Positions 32,351 through 44,450 of a stretch of DNA of 64,000 bases are shown here, one piece after another. Within the stretch, counting starts at the first letter, position 1. The number at the start of each line of letters is the position of its first letter. The notes under the pieces were generated by a model that was given only the letters and a program-made list of their open reading frames with translations, was not told the DNA's origin and did not search any database. The stretch is from Dendrocalamus latiflorus (lineage: Eukaryota > Streptophyta > Magnoliopsida > Poales > Poaceae): contig CM029660.1 in assembly GCA_017311315.1 (NCBI GenBank), forward strand, positions 9,989,129-10,053,128. Direction: 5' to 3'. The translations under genes and the position numbers were made by a program.

Positions 32351-35300
32351 TGTCGGGCCCCCGGATTTCCAAACCCGGACCCTCTGTGTATTACAGCACT
32401 AGTCCCAGATCAAAGCTAGTGCACACAGTTAAACAGAATGGAAAACATCACCATCAACGATTTATTACAATAATTAAGAGTACTGACCACAAGGTCTCAT
32501 TATTACAATAGAGGTTTAAGACCTCGCACATAAGAAATAAAGCGGAAGCAAAGATAACTCGAGAACGACCCATCAATTCGCCACAGGCAATTGACTGGGG
32601 AAGCGCGACCTAGTCCTCCGGGAAGAATCCATCACAGCCACAAGCGAAGCAGTAGTCGTAGTCACCTTCTTGAGCTTCAACTTCCTCTGAGATTTATTTT
32701 TAAGTGTAGCATGTGAGTACATAAAGTACTCCGCAAGTCTTGGAAAAAATGCATAGATGCAAGGCTTAACAAAGGAAGGCTATATGGTTCTTTTGCACAA
32801 AGCAACATTTTCATTCAATTACTTCTAATTATTTTCGAATGCATCAATTTAATAAAGTAAATGATTTTAACAGAACTAACAATTATTCTCTAGTGAAGGT
32901 TCCATCTACCAACACTAGATTAATCCATTTGATCAAGTTACTTACTGCGGGTTACATCCACCCTCTCTGGCTCCGTCCGCCAGGATACCCATCCGAGAGT
33001 TCCCTCCACCCTCGGAATACAAAACTTTTGATTTTAAAACAAAACCAGAAATCTACCATGTGCATGCATTCCTTGCCCGCCCTTGACCGTAGGCACGGCT
33101 ATTCGAATAGTTTTACACTCTGCAGAGGTTGTACAACTTTACCCACAAGAGATAAATTATCCTAAAGGTCAACACGCTTCCTTTGGCATGAGACCCAGAT
33201 AAAATATCACAAAGCCTTTACCTTACTCTAATCTAGCTAGATACCACCCGCTGAGGTTTCACCGCAGAAGGGTTAAATCCGCCCAATCTGAAGCCCCCTC
33301 TTGCGCCATATGAGTACAGTAAATCCCTGTCCCTCACTGTGAATAACCAGTCCATCCCTGGCACCCACTTTCCACTGGTGGCACCTAAACTAGACTATCA
33401 TAAGTTAGTCAGCTAGGTCGTACCCATATAGACTTGTGGTTGTACGGTTAATGCTCAGTCTGGACAAACACAAGCGTCAGTCCTTAATTGACTAGGGTGG
33501 AACATACACTTTACAAGATCTCGTGCTTCCTGCACCAAACCAAACCAACCATCCACCCTAATCTAAACTAACTTTCACATTTTAGTTTATTTTAAGAGAA
33601 CAAGGGTGACTCCAATCACCACAACTTTATAAACACAAGGCTCAACAATAAATCTTAATTTCCCATTTTCAAGAGTTTCTAAAGATATTAGATAGCATGA
33701 CTAAGCATTATTCTACCATTCTAATATTCACAAAGATTAATAGTAATCTCATTACTGAGACAAAGGAAGTTCTAGGGTGACAAGGTACATGGCAATCAAT
33801 GTCAAATGAGGGCATAACAAAGTTGGAATAACTAATTCCTAAAGATTTGAACTAGTGATTTTATGTAAATAGCAATGCACATAATTTAAAATATTTAAAA
33901 CATTTCAAAAGTATAGGTTCAAGATGATCAAAGGAGACTTGCCTTCTTGCAGGGTTTCTGGGTCTTCTTGCTGCTGTGAAGAGGGATCGTCGACAACGTT
34001 GGAATCTACGCGAGAAAAGACGAAGCAAACAAAGCAAATAAATACAAACAAAAATCCAAATAAAATCCAAAAATTCAACAGAGGCCATAGTTGGATAGAT
34101 TATGATTTTAGATGAATTTAGAAATTTGAATGGCTGGATTTGGAGTTAAAATGAGAAAGTTATGTTCATTTGAAAATCTCAGATTTGAATAAATCTACAA
34201 ATTCCCAAATTTCTGACAGGTGGGGCCCACTGGAATATTAGATTTTAATTTCTATTTTTATTCTGAGAGACTGACAGGTGGGGCCTACTGAACAGTAACC
34301 ACTGGCGGTTACTGACATGTGGGACCCACTGGATAGTGAGCCCACTGACTCAACCTCTGACACGTGGGACCCACTGGACTCCGGGCCCACTTGTCAGAGA
34401 CCAGCACAGAGGGATGGGGCCCAGACGGCAGTGGCCAGCGCAGACCGGCGGCCGCTGACGTGTGGGGCCCACTTGTCAGCGCGAGATTTTAAAAGAATGG
34501 CTCGACCTCAGCGTGCGGAGCCGGGGGCTCGAACGCGCGCCGAGGGAGCCGAGGGGAGGGAAGAGATCGCGCTGATAACCAGATGGGCGGGGAGGCTTTG
34601 CCTACCTATATAGGGCAATCAATTCTTTTGAGTTACCTGCCTGAGGGGAGGCCGGGGAAGGTGGCCGGAGGCAGGGTCGTCGGCGGCGAGGGAGTGGCGG
34701 AGGGGTGCGGATGACGTCCAAAACGCGGTCCTGGAGCGGAGGCGAGTCCAACGAAGGGGTCGGCAGGGCTCGGGGACGGGCGGAGGTGGCCGGCGACGCG
34801 GGGGTGGCGGAGCTGGCTCGGGTCCTCCGGTGCGACGGCGCTCCGGCGGCGGGGAGGGGCGGTTGAGGTGTCGGGGAGGATCGCACGGACGAGAGGGAGC
34901 TCGGGGAGGTGACGGCGGGCTCCGGGCATGACCGATGCGGCGGCGAAGGCTCGCCGGAGTTGGGCGAAGCTCGGATAGGGAAGGGAACACGGTGGCAGGG
35001 CGCTACGGGGCTCGGGAGATGTGGTGGAGCGCTCTGGGAGGTGGTGCGGGAGGAGGCGAAGCAAGGGGGGCTTTTATAGGGGCGCAGGGGGAGCAGGGGA
35101 GCGGCAATCGCTCGCCGGTGCTGGCGGCCGGAAAAGGAAGGGAAGGGGGAGAAACGGGAAAGGGGAGGCAGGGAAGGAAGGGAGGCGCGGAGATCGGGGA
35201 TTTGTTTCCCGGCGGGGCTCGGGGTTGCCAAAATCGGGGAGAGGCAGGGAAGGCAAGGCCGGATCCGGCTCGGATTGGTCGCCGGCGCAAAGAGGAAAGC

Positions 35301-35964
35301 GGGGAGAGAAGAAAGGAAGGAGGCGGCTCCGCGGGGACGACGGGCCTGACAGGCGGGGCCGGGTGGCAGCGGGAGCGAGAGCGCGTGCGGCTGACGGGCG
35401 GGGCCCGCAGGTCAGTGAGGTGAGGGAGGAGGGGAAGGCGGGCGGCTGGATGGCTGGCGTGGGCGGAATCCGGCCGTCCACGTGGCGGCCGGAGGGGGAG
35501 GGAAGGGTTTTTAATTTTTGATTTTTGATTTTAGATTTTCAAAAATCGCTAGAAAATCCAAATAAGCTCAGAAAAATATGAAATTACTTCCGAAATTCCT
35601 AGAAAAAATCAGAGAACTTCCTGGAGACATTTTGGACTTCAATAAAATATTTCCAACTAATGTTGGTATTAAATTTTCATACTTGAAATACTTTTTAATT
35701 TCAAACATACATTTTTAAATTCCAGAAAATCCAGGAAACCAGATAAGAGCCAAATAAATCCAAATAATTAATTTGAACTAGGATTTTTACAGAAAATAAA
35801 AATATTATTTTATTTAATAATATTTTTATGTTTTTCTAAAATACTTTTCAAATCCAGCTTTTTCAAAAACAGAAATTCAGGGCAAATCCAAATAAAGCTC
35901 AAATAATTCAAAATAATTAATTTGAAATTAAATTTTTCAGAAAGGGAATTTTTGGGATGTTACA
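32351..35964 (-). mobile_element. Solo LTR, Ty3/Gypsy type, 3.6 kb
   Basis: It runs from TGTCGGGCCCCCGG to GGGATGTTACA and is flanked by perfect CTACC duplicates (32346-32350 and 35965-35969). In its own orientation it begins TGTAACATCCC. No gag, pol or PBS. It was inserted into the gag region of Copia copy B. Contains a GC-rich part (34300-35500) with false frames. Direction is inferred from the TGTAACATCCC start shared in style with the 765-3864 LTR. Confidence 0.88.
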
Positions 35965-37651
35965 CTACCGTTTTGTCTCACAAATCTTGTGGGCTTGTTT
36001 GCCGGTTTCATGCCTTTCTTGGGTATGTATCCAAGACCTTCCTTGTTGAATGAGCACCTTTGCTCACTCAACAACTTGTCAAGGGTAGTCTTATCCTTGA
36101 AGCATCTTTCCAAACTTTTGTTTAATTTTGTTACTTGTTCCTTTAGATTTTTATTCTCATTAACAAGTTTGTCATCATATGACATGACTATTGCATTTTT
36201 AGAATCAATATTTGAAGAACATGGAATAGCAAGTAAGTCATCACAAGAAGTAGATATGCTAGCTTTAGAAATTCTTACACTAGGCATTTCATTTAGAATA
36301 TCACAAGTGATACCAATACTAGTGCACGATTTGTTTAAATTTTCTTGGATAAGCAAGTCATGAGCTTCCTTTACCTCCTCATAAGATACTTTAAAAGAGA
36401 TATACTCTCTCTTTGAATCCTTAAATTTGAACTTATCTTTCCCAAGAAATTCATTTAGTTCAACTAGCATATCCATAAGATCATCATAGGAGGGTTTATC
36501 GTCATCAAGAAATTTTATCTTCTCTCCTTTTGCCATGAGGCATGTTGGAGATGAGAAGAGTGATGAAGCCTCTTTGATGGCAATACCGATAAGTCCCTTT
36601 TTCTTAGGAGACTCATCCTCGCTTCAGTCAGAGACGGAGTACTCCTCATCGGAATCCCACTCTCTAATGTGGGCTTCATTTTTGCCATTCTTTTGAAGCT
36701 TCTTGAAAAGCTTCTTCTTGCCAGTGTAGTTCTTCTTTTTGGATGAATTCTCCTTGTCTTCCTTCTTTGTAGGACATTGAGAGGCAATATGCCCCTTCTC
36801 ATTACAACAACGTATATTGCTATAGCGGTTGTTGGTGGGGGTAGGAGTGCCCCTTCTTTGCTTTCTCATGACTAGCGCTTCGGTTTGAGCTCTTCTCATG
36901 AACTTATTCATTCTTCTTACTAGAAGAGCCAACTCCTCCTCGGAATCCTCCTCATCATCTTCGGACTCCTCGCTTGACACCGCTTTAGCCTTGAAAGCGG
37001 TGATTTTCTTGCCCTTGGAGAAGGATTGCTCCAAGAGCTCCACTTTATCTTTCTTATACAACTCATTTGTGATGAGATTGTCCAAGAGTTGCATTGGTGT
37101 CATTCTTGTCAATTCGGGTGAGTTGAAAATAAGAGTCACCAATGTTTCGTATTTTTCCGGTAAGACCCTAAGCATTTTCCTTACAACATCAACATCGGTT
37201 AGATTAGTACCAAGGCCCTTAAACTCATTTACAATGTTGTTGAGTTGTGAGTACATTTCATTTATATCCTCATGAGGCAACATTGTAAAAGTCTCATATT
37301 TAATGCGAAGCCTATGCAATTTGGCTTCTTTAACTGTGGACGTCCCTTCATGAATTTCAGAGAAGGTTGTCCAAATAGCATGAGTAGTTTCTAAGTTGTT
37401 CACCCTGTTGAACTCGTCCGCGTTTAAAGCTCCAAATAATGCATTCATGGCTTAAGCATCTAAATGAGAGTTACGGCTATCTTGTTTCGTAGGGTGCAAT
37501 GGATCAAGAGGCGTAGCATAGCCTCATTTACAATTTTTGAAATGTTCAGACTCATGGCCTTAAGATATATGGACATCCTAATTTTCCAATAAGAGTAATT
37601 TAAACCAACAGAGAAAGGTGCCTTTCCTACATCAATCCCCTCGTTAGCCAT
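35965..37651 (-). pseudogene. Sirevirus-like Copia gag, copy B
   Basis: Same gag as copy A with about one difference per 50 bases. The ATG is at 37651. A frame change lies near 37525, an in-frame TAA near 37449 (TAG in copy A), and a TGA-type break near 36626. It extends further 3' than copy A, to the motif GLGYIPKKGMKPANKPTRF, where the solo LTR enters. Confidence 0.85.
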
Positions 37652-37688
37652 CTTTTCTCTCTAGACGGTTAAGTCTAATAATGAGAGA

Positions 37689-37704
37689 CCAATCTCTGAT
37701 ACCA
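37689..37704 (-). promoter_or_regulatory. Primer-binding site of Copia copy B
   Basis: Same TGGTATCAGAGATTGG on the minus strand as in copy A, two bases from its LTR. Confidence 0.85.
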
Positions 37705-37706
37705 CT

Positions 37707-38240
37707 TGTAGGACCAAGGATAACTAACTAGAGAGGGTGAATAGGAGGTTATGAAAAATTTCTTGCCTTCTAAATAATTTCTACAATTTTAATATGGCAA
37801 AGATATAGAGCAATGGAAACCTACACAACTCCGGTAGTTCCGCCGTTGAAACTCCAGTAGTTCCATTAGCCGTGGACTCAGAATTGTCCCGAGGGTGCTC
37901 TCTAGAAAAAAAAGGCTTCGCTCAGATAGCTGGAGCTTCCGGGAAGTGGAAGTACCGCGATTTGCCAATCGGTACTTCCGGTTGTCCGGACAGAGTACCG
38001 AGCGATTTCGGGGGTGCTCTCTAGAAAAAGGTTCCGCTCGGTTTTTCGGAGCTGCCGAGTGCCGAAAGTACCACCTAAGGTTGCGGAACATCCACTCTAT
38101 AATAGTTCTGCCGTTAAAACTCCGGTACTTTCGTTTTTCCAAATAGAGTACAGATTTAACTATCAATTTTAATATTCAATGAATGCATGATCCTAAATTG
38201 ATCCAAATGGCACAAGAATATGCTATCAAGATATTTGGCA
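37707..38240 (-). mobile_element. 5' LTR of Copia copy B, internally deleted (0.53 kb)
   Basis: Both ends match 27003-28435, but about 0.9 kb corresponding to roughly 27132-28029 is missing; the join is at about 37831 (CACAACTC|CGGTAG). The flank after ATTTGGCA is the same as in copy A, showing shared descent and not two insertions. Confidence 0.8.
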
Positions 38241-39197
38241 TGATCCCTCTTTATGGTACGACATTTAGATTATAATCCGGTATTCCATCCATTCTCCTAG
38301 GACAGGTAAAAATAAATGAGAATCCAAGTCTACACATACCTTTGCCGGCGAATTGACACCTAGATTTGGGAGGACGGGAACGGACGTAGGACGGATCTGG
38401 AAGAGAGGGGTGGGGGAGAAGGAGGTGGTGGTGCAGGGTGGGGGAGGAGGAGGTGGCCGTGGAGCAGAGGATTGGGGGGAGGAGGAGGCGGCAGTGCGGG
38501 CTGGGGAGGAGGAGGAGGGTGGAGCGGAGGAGTGGGGGAGGAAGCGGCGACGGCGTGGGACGGGGAGGAGGAGGCAGTGGTAGGAGGCAGCGGCGTGGGG
38601 TGGGGATGAAGAGGCGAGGGCGGGGCAGAGGAATGGGAGGTGGGAGGTGGCAGCGCGGGGTGGGGAGGGGGCTGTGGGGAGGGAGCAGGCGACTTCGGCG
38701 GAAGTTTCGTGAGGTGGGGGAGATCAGAGAGAGGAAAGCGGGAGGAGGCGAGGAGGAGGCCCACGAGTCGGCGCAAGTCCTTTTGTGAGGAGGAGCAGTG
38801 AAGTAGAGAACGCACCGACGACCACCAACTCCTTTTTTAAGGAGTAGAGATTTACATGCTAACTGACTGAGAACACACGAGTGCACACGCGCACACACAT
38901 ACACACACTCCCCCATCCTAAGAAGGTAGCAAGAGGTACCAGTATCGTTTCATAAAAAAAGAGGTATTAGCTAATTATAGCTGTTGATTGAAATATCTAT
39001 CAGGTGTAGGTTGATTAAAAAAAGAGATATGTTGTTGGGTAGTCTTTGTCAAATCAACTAAGTAGAGTGTTATTTGGTTATTTGCCTATTCCTTTGTTTC
39101 AATGGATAGTTTCTCATAATGGTATGAATATGTAGGAGGGTGCCTATTCGTTAGTACTAAATCCATGTGTTGTTACTTGTAGTTATATACGTACATA

Positions 39198-39364
39198 ATG
39201 GCCGACAAGAGTAGCACTATTGAGGATGAGAAGAGTATTTCATGATAGTTAATAAGAGATTTAAGAGTGAGGAGGAAGGTTATCAGTTTTACAATTCTTA
39301 TGCCAATAAAAAGGGATTTAGCGTAAGGAAGGCTATGTTGAACGTGATTCTGCCACAAAATAAT
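39198..39364 (+). pseudogene. FAR1-type DNA-binding domain fragment, copy B
   Basis: Matches copy A nearly base for base; same break after codon 15 and same truncation. Confidence 0.75.
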
Positions 39365-39859
39365 TTTTTCCTTGAAATGCAGGCTTTCGTATGGGTCTGT
39401 TCTTTCGGACTACGGCTTATAATTTATGGCCGTGGTTTATGGCTTTTGGCTGTTCGTGAGAGAGTACAGAGTAAGATAAACTCAGGTGTGGTTTTGTCTG
39501 ATATAAATGAAGTCGCTACAATATCTAGTACAAGCAATTTATAGGCCATGTCTTAAAAATACACTATACTTAAAATCTAATTACCGTAAAAAGGCAAAAA
39601 CACAACCCAAGTCACCAAAGAAGGGGCCCCATATTTGTTCGTTTAACACGAGATGCTCTCGCGGCAAAACAAAACTACGATCCAGTCCCCTAAAATAGCA
39701 ATGTGGCCATGCACTAGTAACAAAAGCGCAAAAAGGAAAACGAGAACCCGAGAGGCAGCCTTCTTGTTGGGCTACCAAAGTCGGCCGAAACAAGCAGCGT
39801 GTGCGCTTGGGGAACAGCGGTTGCGGCGGGACGTCAGAAGAGATGGCAGCCTGTGTTTA

Positions 39860-39870
39860 GTACCACATCG
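39860..39870 (+). promoter_or_regulatory. Upstream sequence element (USE) of U2 copy B
   Basis: GTACCACATCG, identical to copy A, 34 bases before the TATA box at 39905. Confidence 0.85.
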
Positions 39871-39904
39871 AGGACCCGAGCAGCAGCGCGGCGGGAGGAG
39901 CGGG

Positions 39905-39910
39905 TATAAG
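39905..39910 (+). promoter_or_regulatory. TATA box of U2 copy B
   Basis: TATAAG starts 34 bases before the U2 5' end. Confidence 0.8.
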
Positions 39911-39938
39911 AGGAGGCGTGCCCCCTCCATCTTAACTC

Positions 39939-40133
39939 ATACCTTTCTCGGCCTTTTGGCTAAGATCAAGTGTAGTATCTGTTCTTATCAGTTTAATATC
40001 TGATATGTGGGCCATGCGCTCACTTTGATATTAAATTTATTTTTTGTGGGGAAGGACCCATCGCAGTGGCTTGCCACTGGGGTCCTTGCGCGTCGCTTAG
40101 GTGTTGCACTGCTGCCTAGGCCTGGCGCACCCC
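39939..40133 (+). ncRNA. U2: U2 spliceosomal snRNA gene, copy B
   Basis: 195 bases, differing from copy A at about four positions in the 3' half: CATCGC for CACCAC in stem III, and CTGCCTAGG for TTGCCTATG in the 3' stem-loop. The 5' half, branch-site region and unusual stem-loop IIb are identical. The AGG form in the 3' stem-loop gives better pairing with GCCT, so copy B looks closer to a functional U2. The 3' flank has a single 3'-box candidate. Confidence 0.9.
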
Positions 40134-41114
40134 AACCAAATCAAGTTTGTAAACTTTTTCCAATTTAAACTTGCGCCGTGAAGTGGATTTAGATTTAAAC
40201 TGCATTTTGAAGTGGATTTGACTTCAAACTACGGTAGCTTAGGCAACTTATGGATTTAACTGTTTTTAATTGGTGATGCTTTGTGTTGAACTCCTTGGGC
40301 AGCCAGCTTGACCGAGCACAAGTTGGGCCTCGAGAAGAGCTGGCTGTGTGGGCCATTCTTATTTGGGCTTAAAGGCTTGTCGAGACGCCTGTAAGGTCAC
40401 CTTCTCGTTTTTTTCTTTACTTGGGCCGCAGGACACGCTCAACCCGTATAAACATATACACCATCATATACACACTGATAAGGGATATATGGATTCTCGA
40501 GAAGAGAGGAGCCGTGGTGGCCCCCTTCACAAGTGGGAGAAGCTACTCGACTTTACTTGAACACATCCGGAAAACACACTTCAGTCCCTTCGGACATAAA
40601 CAAAAAAATGACAGTCATATATGCAGCATTTTCTCTCATCAGACGCTATAAAAATAAATAAATAAAAATAGACGCATGCACATATACACTCACGCACATA
40701 CGCACAGTACACGCTAGTGCATCCACGCACACCTAGGAGGCTTAGGGAACATCCGCAACATAGGTAACTAATGGGTTTTTTTTGCAAGAGAGGGATGGGC
40801 ATACACAATAATACATAACAGCTATCTCTAAGTCTATACTATATAAGATTTTGGATGATGTGGAGTAGAGAGAAAGATGTTGTCTACTATTTAATAGACG
40901 GTCTTATAGATAGTATTTTACTATGCATATTATTATATAGACAACTTATTAATTATATGATGCCAATACAAATAACTACTCCATTCGTATTTAGTTGTCC
41001 TTCTAGCCCATCACACACAGAACAAGGTGTACTTAATTCTCTATTTTGTTCCATATTTACACCTCTTAATAACTCTCGCCTCTGATTAAAAGACAGCGAG
41101 ATTACTTCACCAGC

Positions 41115-42164
41115 TAGGACTGTGCATTCGGTTAGTTCGGTAAAATCGGTTCGGTATATACGGTATTGTTAGTTCGGTAATATACGGTATTTTTGAAAAT
41201 ACGGTTCGGTATCGGTAAATCCCAATTTATTTTGGTGCGGTATCGGTAAATATCATATTTACCAAAGTTGACGCAAATTGCAAACGATAAATGAATAGCG
41301 AGACGAGTCGGCGACAGTATATATACTACGAGCCGTCGGCCCGTCACAACGCCGGCTACTACGAGTGCATAACCAGAATATGTCTCTCAAAATATTACCA
41401 GAAAACATGTAGCTAGACTTGAGACTTTTATAATGTTAAAATTTGAAGAAAGCACACTAGCTAAAGTGGACCCAAAAAGCCTCTAGAATTTTTAAAACTG
41501 TACACAGAAGATTCCCTGGATAATTGGCACTGAGATAACTTGATAACATTATTTTAAAAATCTAGCTCCAATATGAGCTGCATAAGCATGTAGATGCAAG
41601 AAATAGTGTAACATGATGAGCTTTCATTAAACACTTTGAAGATTGCCTTTTCAGATAACATTATATTTAATATTGATTGGAACAACAACTAGGGAATGTA
41701 TCACATTCACACATCAGTCCACAACACCAAGTACACGATTTAGCACAGAAGATATTAATATCAAGCAGTGCCTGATTATCTACATCTACACCCAGGAACG
41801 AAGTTCAGCATGAAACTCAAATCCTAATTACGTAAAGCCTCATTCTTGTTCCCAGCCGAACCTTCACAAAAGCTCAAAAACCATGAAGAAATGAAGTGAG
41901 AACGACGATGAAGAAATGAAGGCGAAAGCAGAAGGAAAGAAGAGGCTTTGCTGTGACTTACTGGGCTAGGCCGCTCAGCATCCAAGAATACCACCCGCAG
42001 AATTTGCTAAACGATTCGGTTTTCGGTTTTTTCGGTTTTTCCCAAAAAACCGAATACCAAAAAAAGCTAAAATATAAAAACCGAATCAAATACCGAAAAC
42101 CGGTCAAACTGAGTTGACCGGCTCGATTCAGTTTTTTCGGTTCGGTAACAAAATGCACAGCTCT
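41115..42164. mobile_element. 1.05-kb DNA element present only in copy B
   Basis: Termini TAGGACTGTGCATT and, inverted, AGAGCTGTGCATTTT are imperfect inverted repeats. The direct repeat ACCAGC flanks it at 41109-41114 and 42165-42170. Copy A has the uninterrupted site at about 31338-31345. Both subterminal parts are rich in TTCGGTTCGGT / ACCGAACCG words. No transposase frame. Superfamily uncertain: termini resemble hAT elements, but the duplicate is 5-6 bp. Confidence 0.75.
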
Positions 42165-42500
42165 ACCAGCCCACCCCAGTCATTCAATGCCAATCCCAAG
42201 TCCCTATAACCGACGATGGAGAGAAGTGGTGTGCATCGACATGGCTTGATCGTATGTGTGTGCAGCTGCGCAGCGCGCCGCGGCGTGGCCGAGCAAGGCG
42301 GTATATAGCGGCTGGCAATCAGGCTGGAGCGTGGGCGCGTGCAGCCGAGCGGCACACTGCGGCGCGACCGAGCTGAGCGGCACAAATGGCCGAGCTAGGC
42401 ATGAGGCATCGGCGTCATCTTGCTTCTTCTCTTCCGCTCTTTTCTCCATCTCTTCTAGCTTGACATTCAGATCAGGCGTCATGCTATCTTGCTTGGTGTT

Positions 42501-42502
<2 letters not shown>

Positions 42503-42550
<48 letters not shown>
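42503..42550. repeat. (TA)n microsatellite
   Basis: About 24 TA units; frames across it (Ile-Tyr repeats) are not genes. Confidence 0.95.
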
Positions 42551-42551
<1 letters not shown>

Positions 42552-42555
<4 letters not shown>

Positions 42556-43090
42556 CCTCTTTTCTACTCCCGGATGTAATTACACCCTATGTCGTATCTC
42601 ACAACATAGGAAGTATCTCGTGTAACGGAGAGTATGTACGTGTAGTATACGAGTATTTAAGAACATATATGTGTTATGAACAATTTTTCAGAGGTGGTAT
42701 GCACATTTTTTCGATATACTCCTTTTTATGACTGTATATAAAGGTATTTATAAAATACGCTAAAACATGTGGACTCCTTTATAATTTTTTCGTGTGATTC
42801 ACGTTGGAGTATCTTATAATTAGTATATGAGTATACCTAAAGTGATAAATGAGTATTTCAAGTTTGTTTAGGTGGTATATTAGAGGTGGGTGTAATTACA
42901 CCCGGGTATAAAAGGTATTTCTAAAACCTATGAACTCCTTTACAAGTTTTTCATGTGGTTAACATTGGAGTATCTTATAATTAGTATACAAATATATCTA
43001 AAGTGATAAAGGAGTATTTCAAGTTTGTTTAGATGGTATATTAGAGGTGGGTGTAATTACACCCGGGTATAAAAGGTATTTTTCCTATAT
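42552..43090. mobile_element. MITE with duplicated right end
   Basis: Left end AAAAGCCTCTTTTCTACTCC followed by GGATGTAATTACACCC; right end GGGTGTAATTACACCCGGGT then ATAAAAGGTATTT, its inverted partner. The right end occurs twice, at about 42890-42925 and 43050-43085, within a ~160-bp tandem repeat. Non-coding. Confidence 0.7.
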
Positions 43091-43149
43091 AAAAGAACAA
43101 CAAATACTAAGGTTTTAGGAAATGAGATTTTAAGACCAGAAAGCTATGA

Positions 43150-44136
43150 CTATTGCCATTCCTGGCTGTCATAGATGAAATTAGTCTTGCAAAAAAATTA
43201 GCAATCAGCAAAATTGGATTTGAAGGGTTATTAAGCATGCCAAACATCACAATTCAACGTAAGTCGTGCAGTTGGTTACCAGCAGAATTATAACACTGGC
43301 ACCAAATCAATACAGATACAAAGCAAAAGAAATCCCAATAACAATGTGGGATGCTAAGTGGATCATGGGTCTACCATCTGAAGGAGACAAAATCAGTGCT
43401 CTCCTAGAACCTCTCAAACAAAAAGAAGAGGATTACAATTATTTCGCCAAGTACAAAAATTATAAAAGTTCAAATATTACTCTCAACAACTTGCAGAGTA
43501 GTCTTTTGGAGGCCACAGAGCTAGATGAACATTTCTTACGAAAATTTGTGCTATTCACAATCGACCACATTTATGCCCTACCATAAAGGCTTTTGTCAAA
43601 TCCTGCTATCTTACTCTCATCAAATATATGGACAACATTCAAAACATCAACTGGGCAAGCCTAACGGTGGACCACCTATGCAGCAACCTAGAGGCTTACA
43701 AGGTGGAAAATAAAAACCTTCAGGGCAATTTGCCTTTGCTACAGGTACTTTTACATATAGAATTAAATCCATTTCATTCATCCTGTGTTTGTATTGTTGT
43801 AATCCACAAGTTTTTTTGGCATCGACTTTCAGTTCTGGTTCTGGGAGCATGTGCATGCAGTGCATGATGATTACTCCAGGATAAACTATAATGCCCGTGC
43901 TTATCCTTTGATGTCTTTTTGGAACAAGGAAACTGTTACTTTACAAGGCAAGTTGATGCAACGTACGGTTCTGGCCAAGGAAAGGTATGTTGTGGTATCT
44001 ACGTATTTGTTATAACCTATATCAGTTCAATTCATAGCTGCCATCTTATTTTTGTACAGATTATCTATGAAATCCAAGCCCCCAACATGAAGATAACATC
44101 AATATATCTCCGCAAAAACACTATCAGACAATTCTG
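43150..44136 (+). pseudogene. Spliced transposon-type gene relic (PMD/Ulp1-associated family)
   Basis: One frame (43266-43586) reads a conserved ILG-like part (IMGLPSEGDKI), followed after a frame change near 43580 by NINWASLTVDHL and NLQGNLPLLQ. A clean intron (43745 GTACTT to 43831 CTTTCAG) joins this to FWFWEHVHAVHDDY. These phrases are typical of plant genes encoding transposon-associated proteins with PMD-like or Ulp1-type domains. No protease or transposase part remains. Too damaged to be active. Confidence 0.55.
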
Positions 44137-44450
44137 ACAATTGCAATTATGGCTACACATTTAATGGCACAAATCAATCCTCTAAAAACTCAGGAGAAGG
44201 ACATCTCCATCATTCTAATCATACAGACCAAGCCACAGAGGTACTTAGTCTCCATATTGAATATAATAATGCTATCAGTTTACAACAGAATATTTCTTAA
44301 CTCTAATTTTATTTCAAATAGCTTTTTGGTCATTCCAAAATTATTGTGGACCAAGTTCTACAAGCACATGAGAGCATACTAGCAAAAGGCCAAAGCGGCA
44401 AAGCTCACTAAAATAGCAAAACATCACCACCAAGTTCTACAAGCACATCA

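Larger units (their letters stand above)
38241..42480. repeat. Duplicated unit, copy B
   Basis: Copy of 28436-31649 with the added element 41115-42164. It continues past the point where copy A ends (GGCGTCAT, here followed by GCTATCTTGC), so copy B keeps the original right flank. Confidence 0.9.

Noticed and set aside
34602..35521. Overlapping long frames on both strands
   Set aside because: All lie in the GC-rich part of the solo LTR 32351-35964 and lack similarity to any protein family.
42489..42731. Frame encoding Ile-Tyr repeats
   Set aside because: It is the (TA)n microsatellite.
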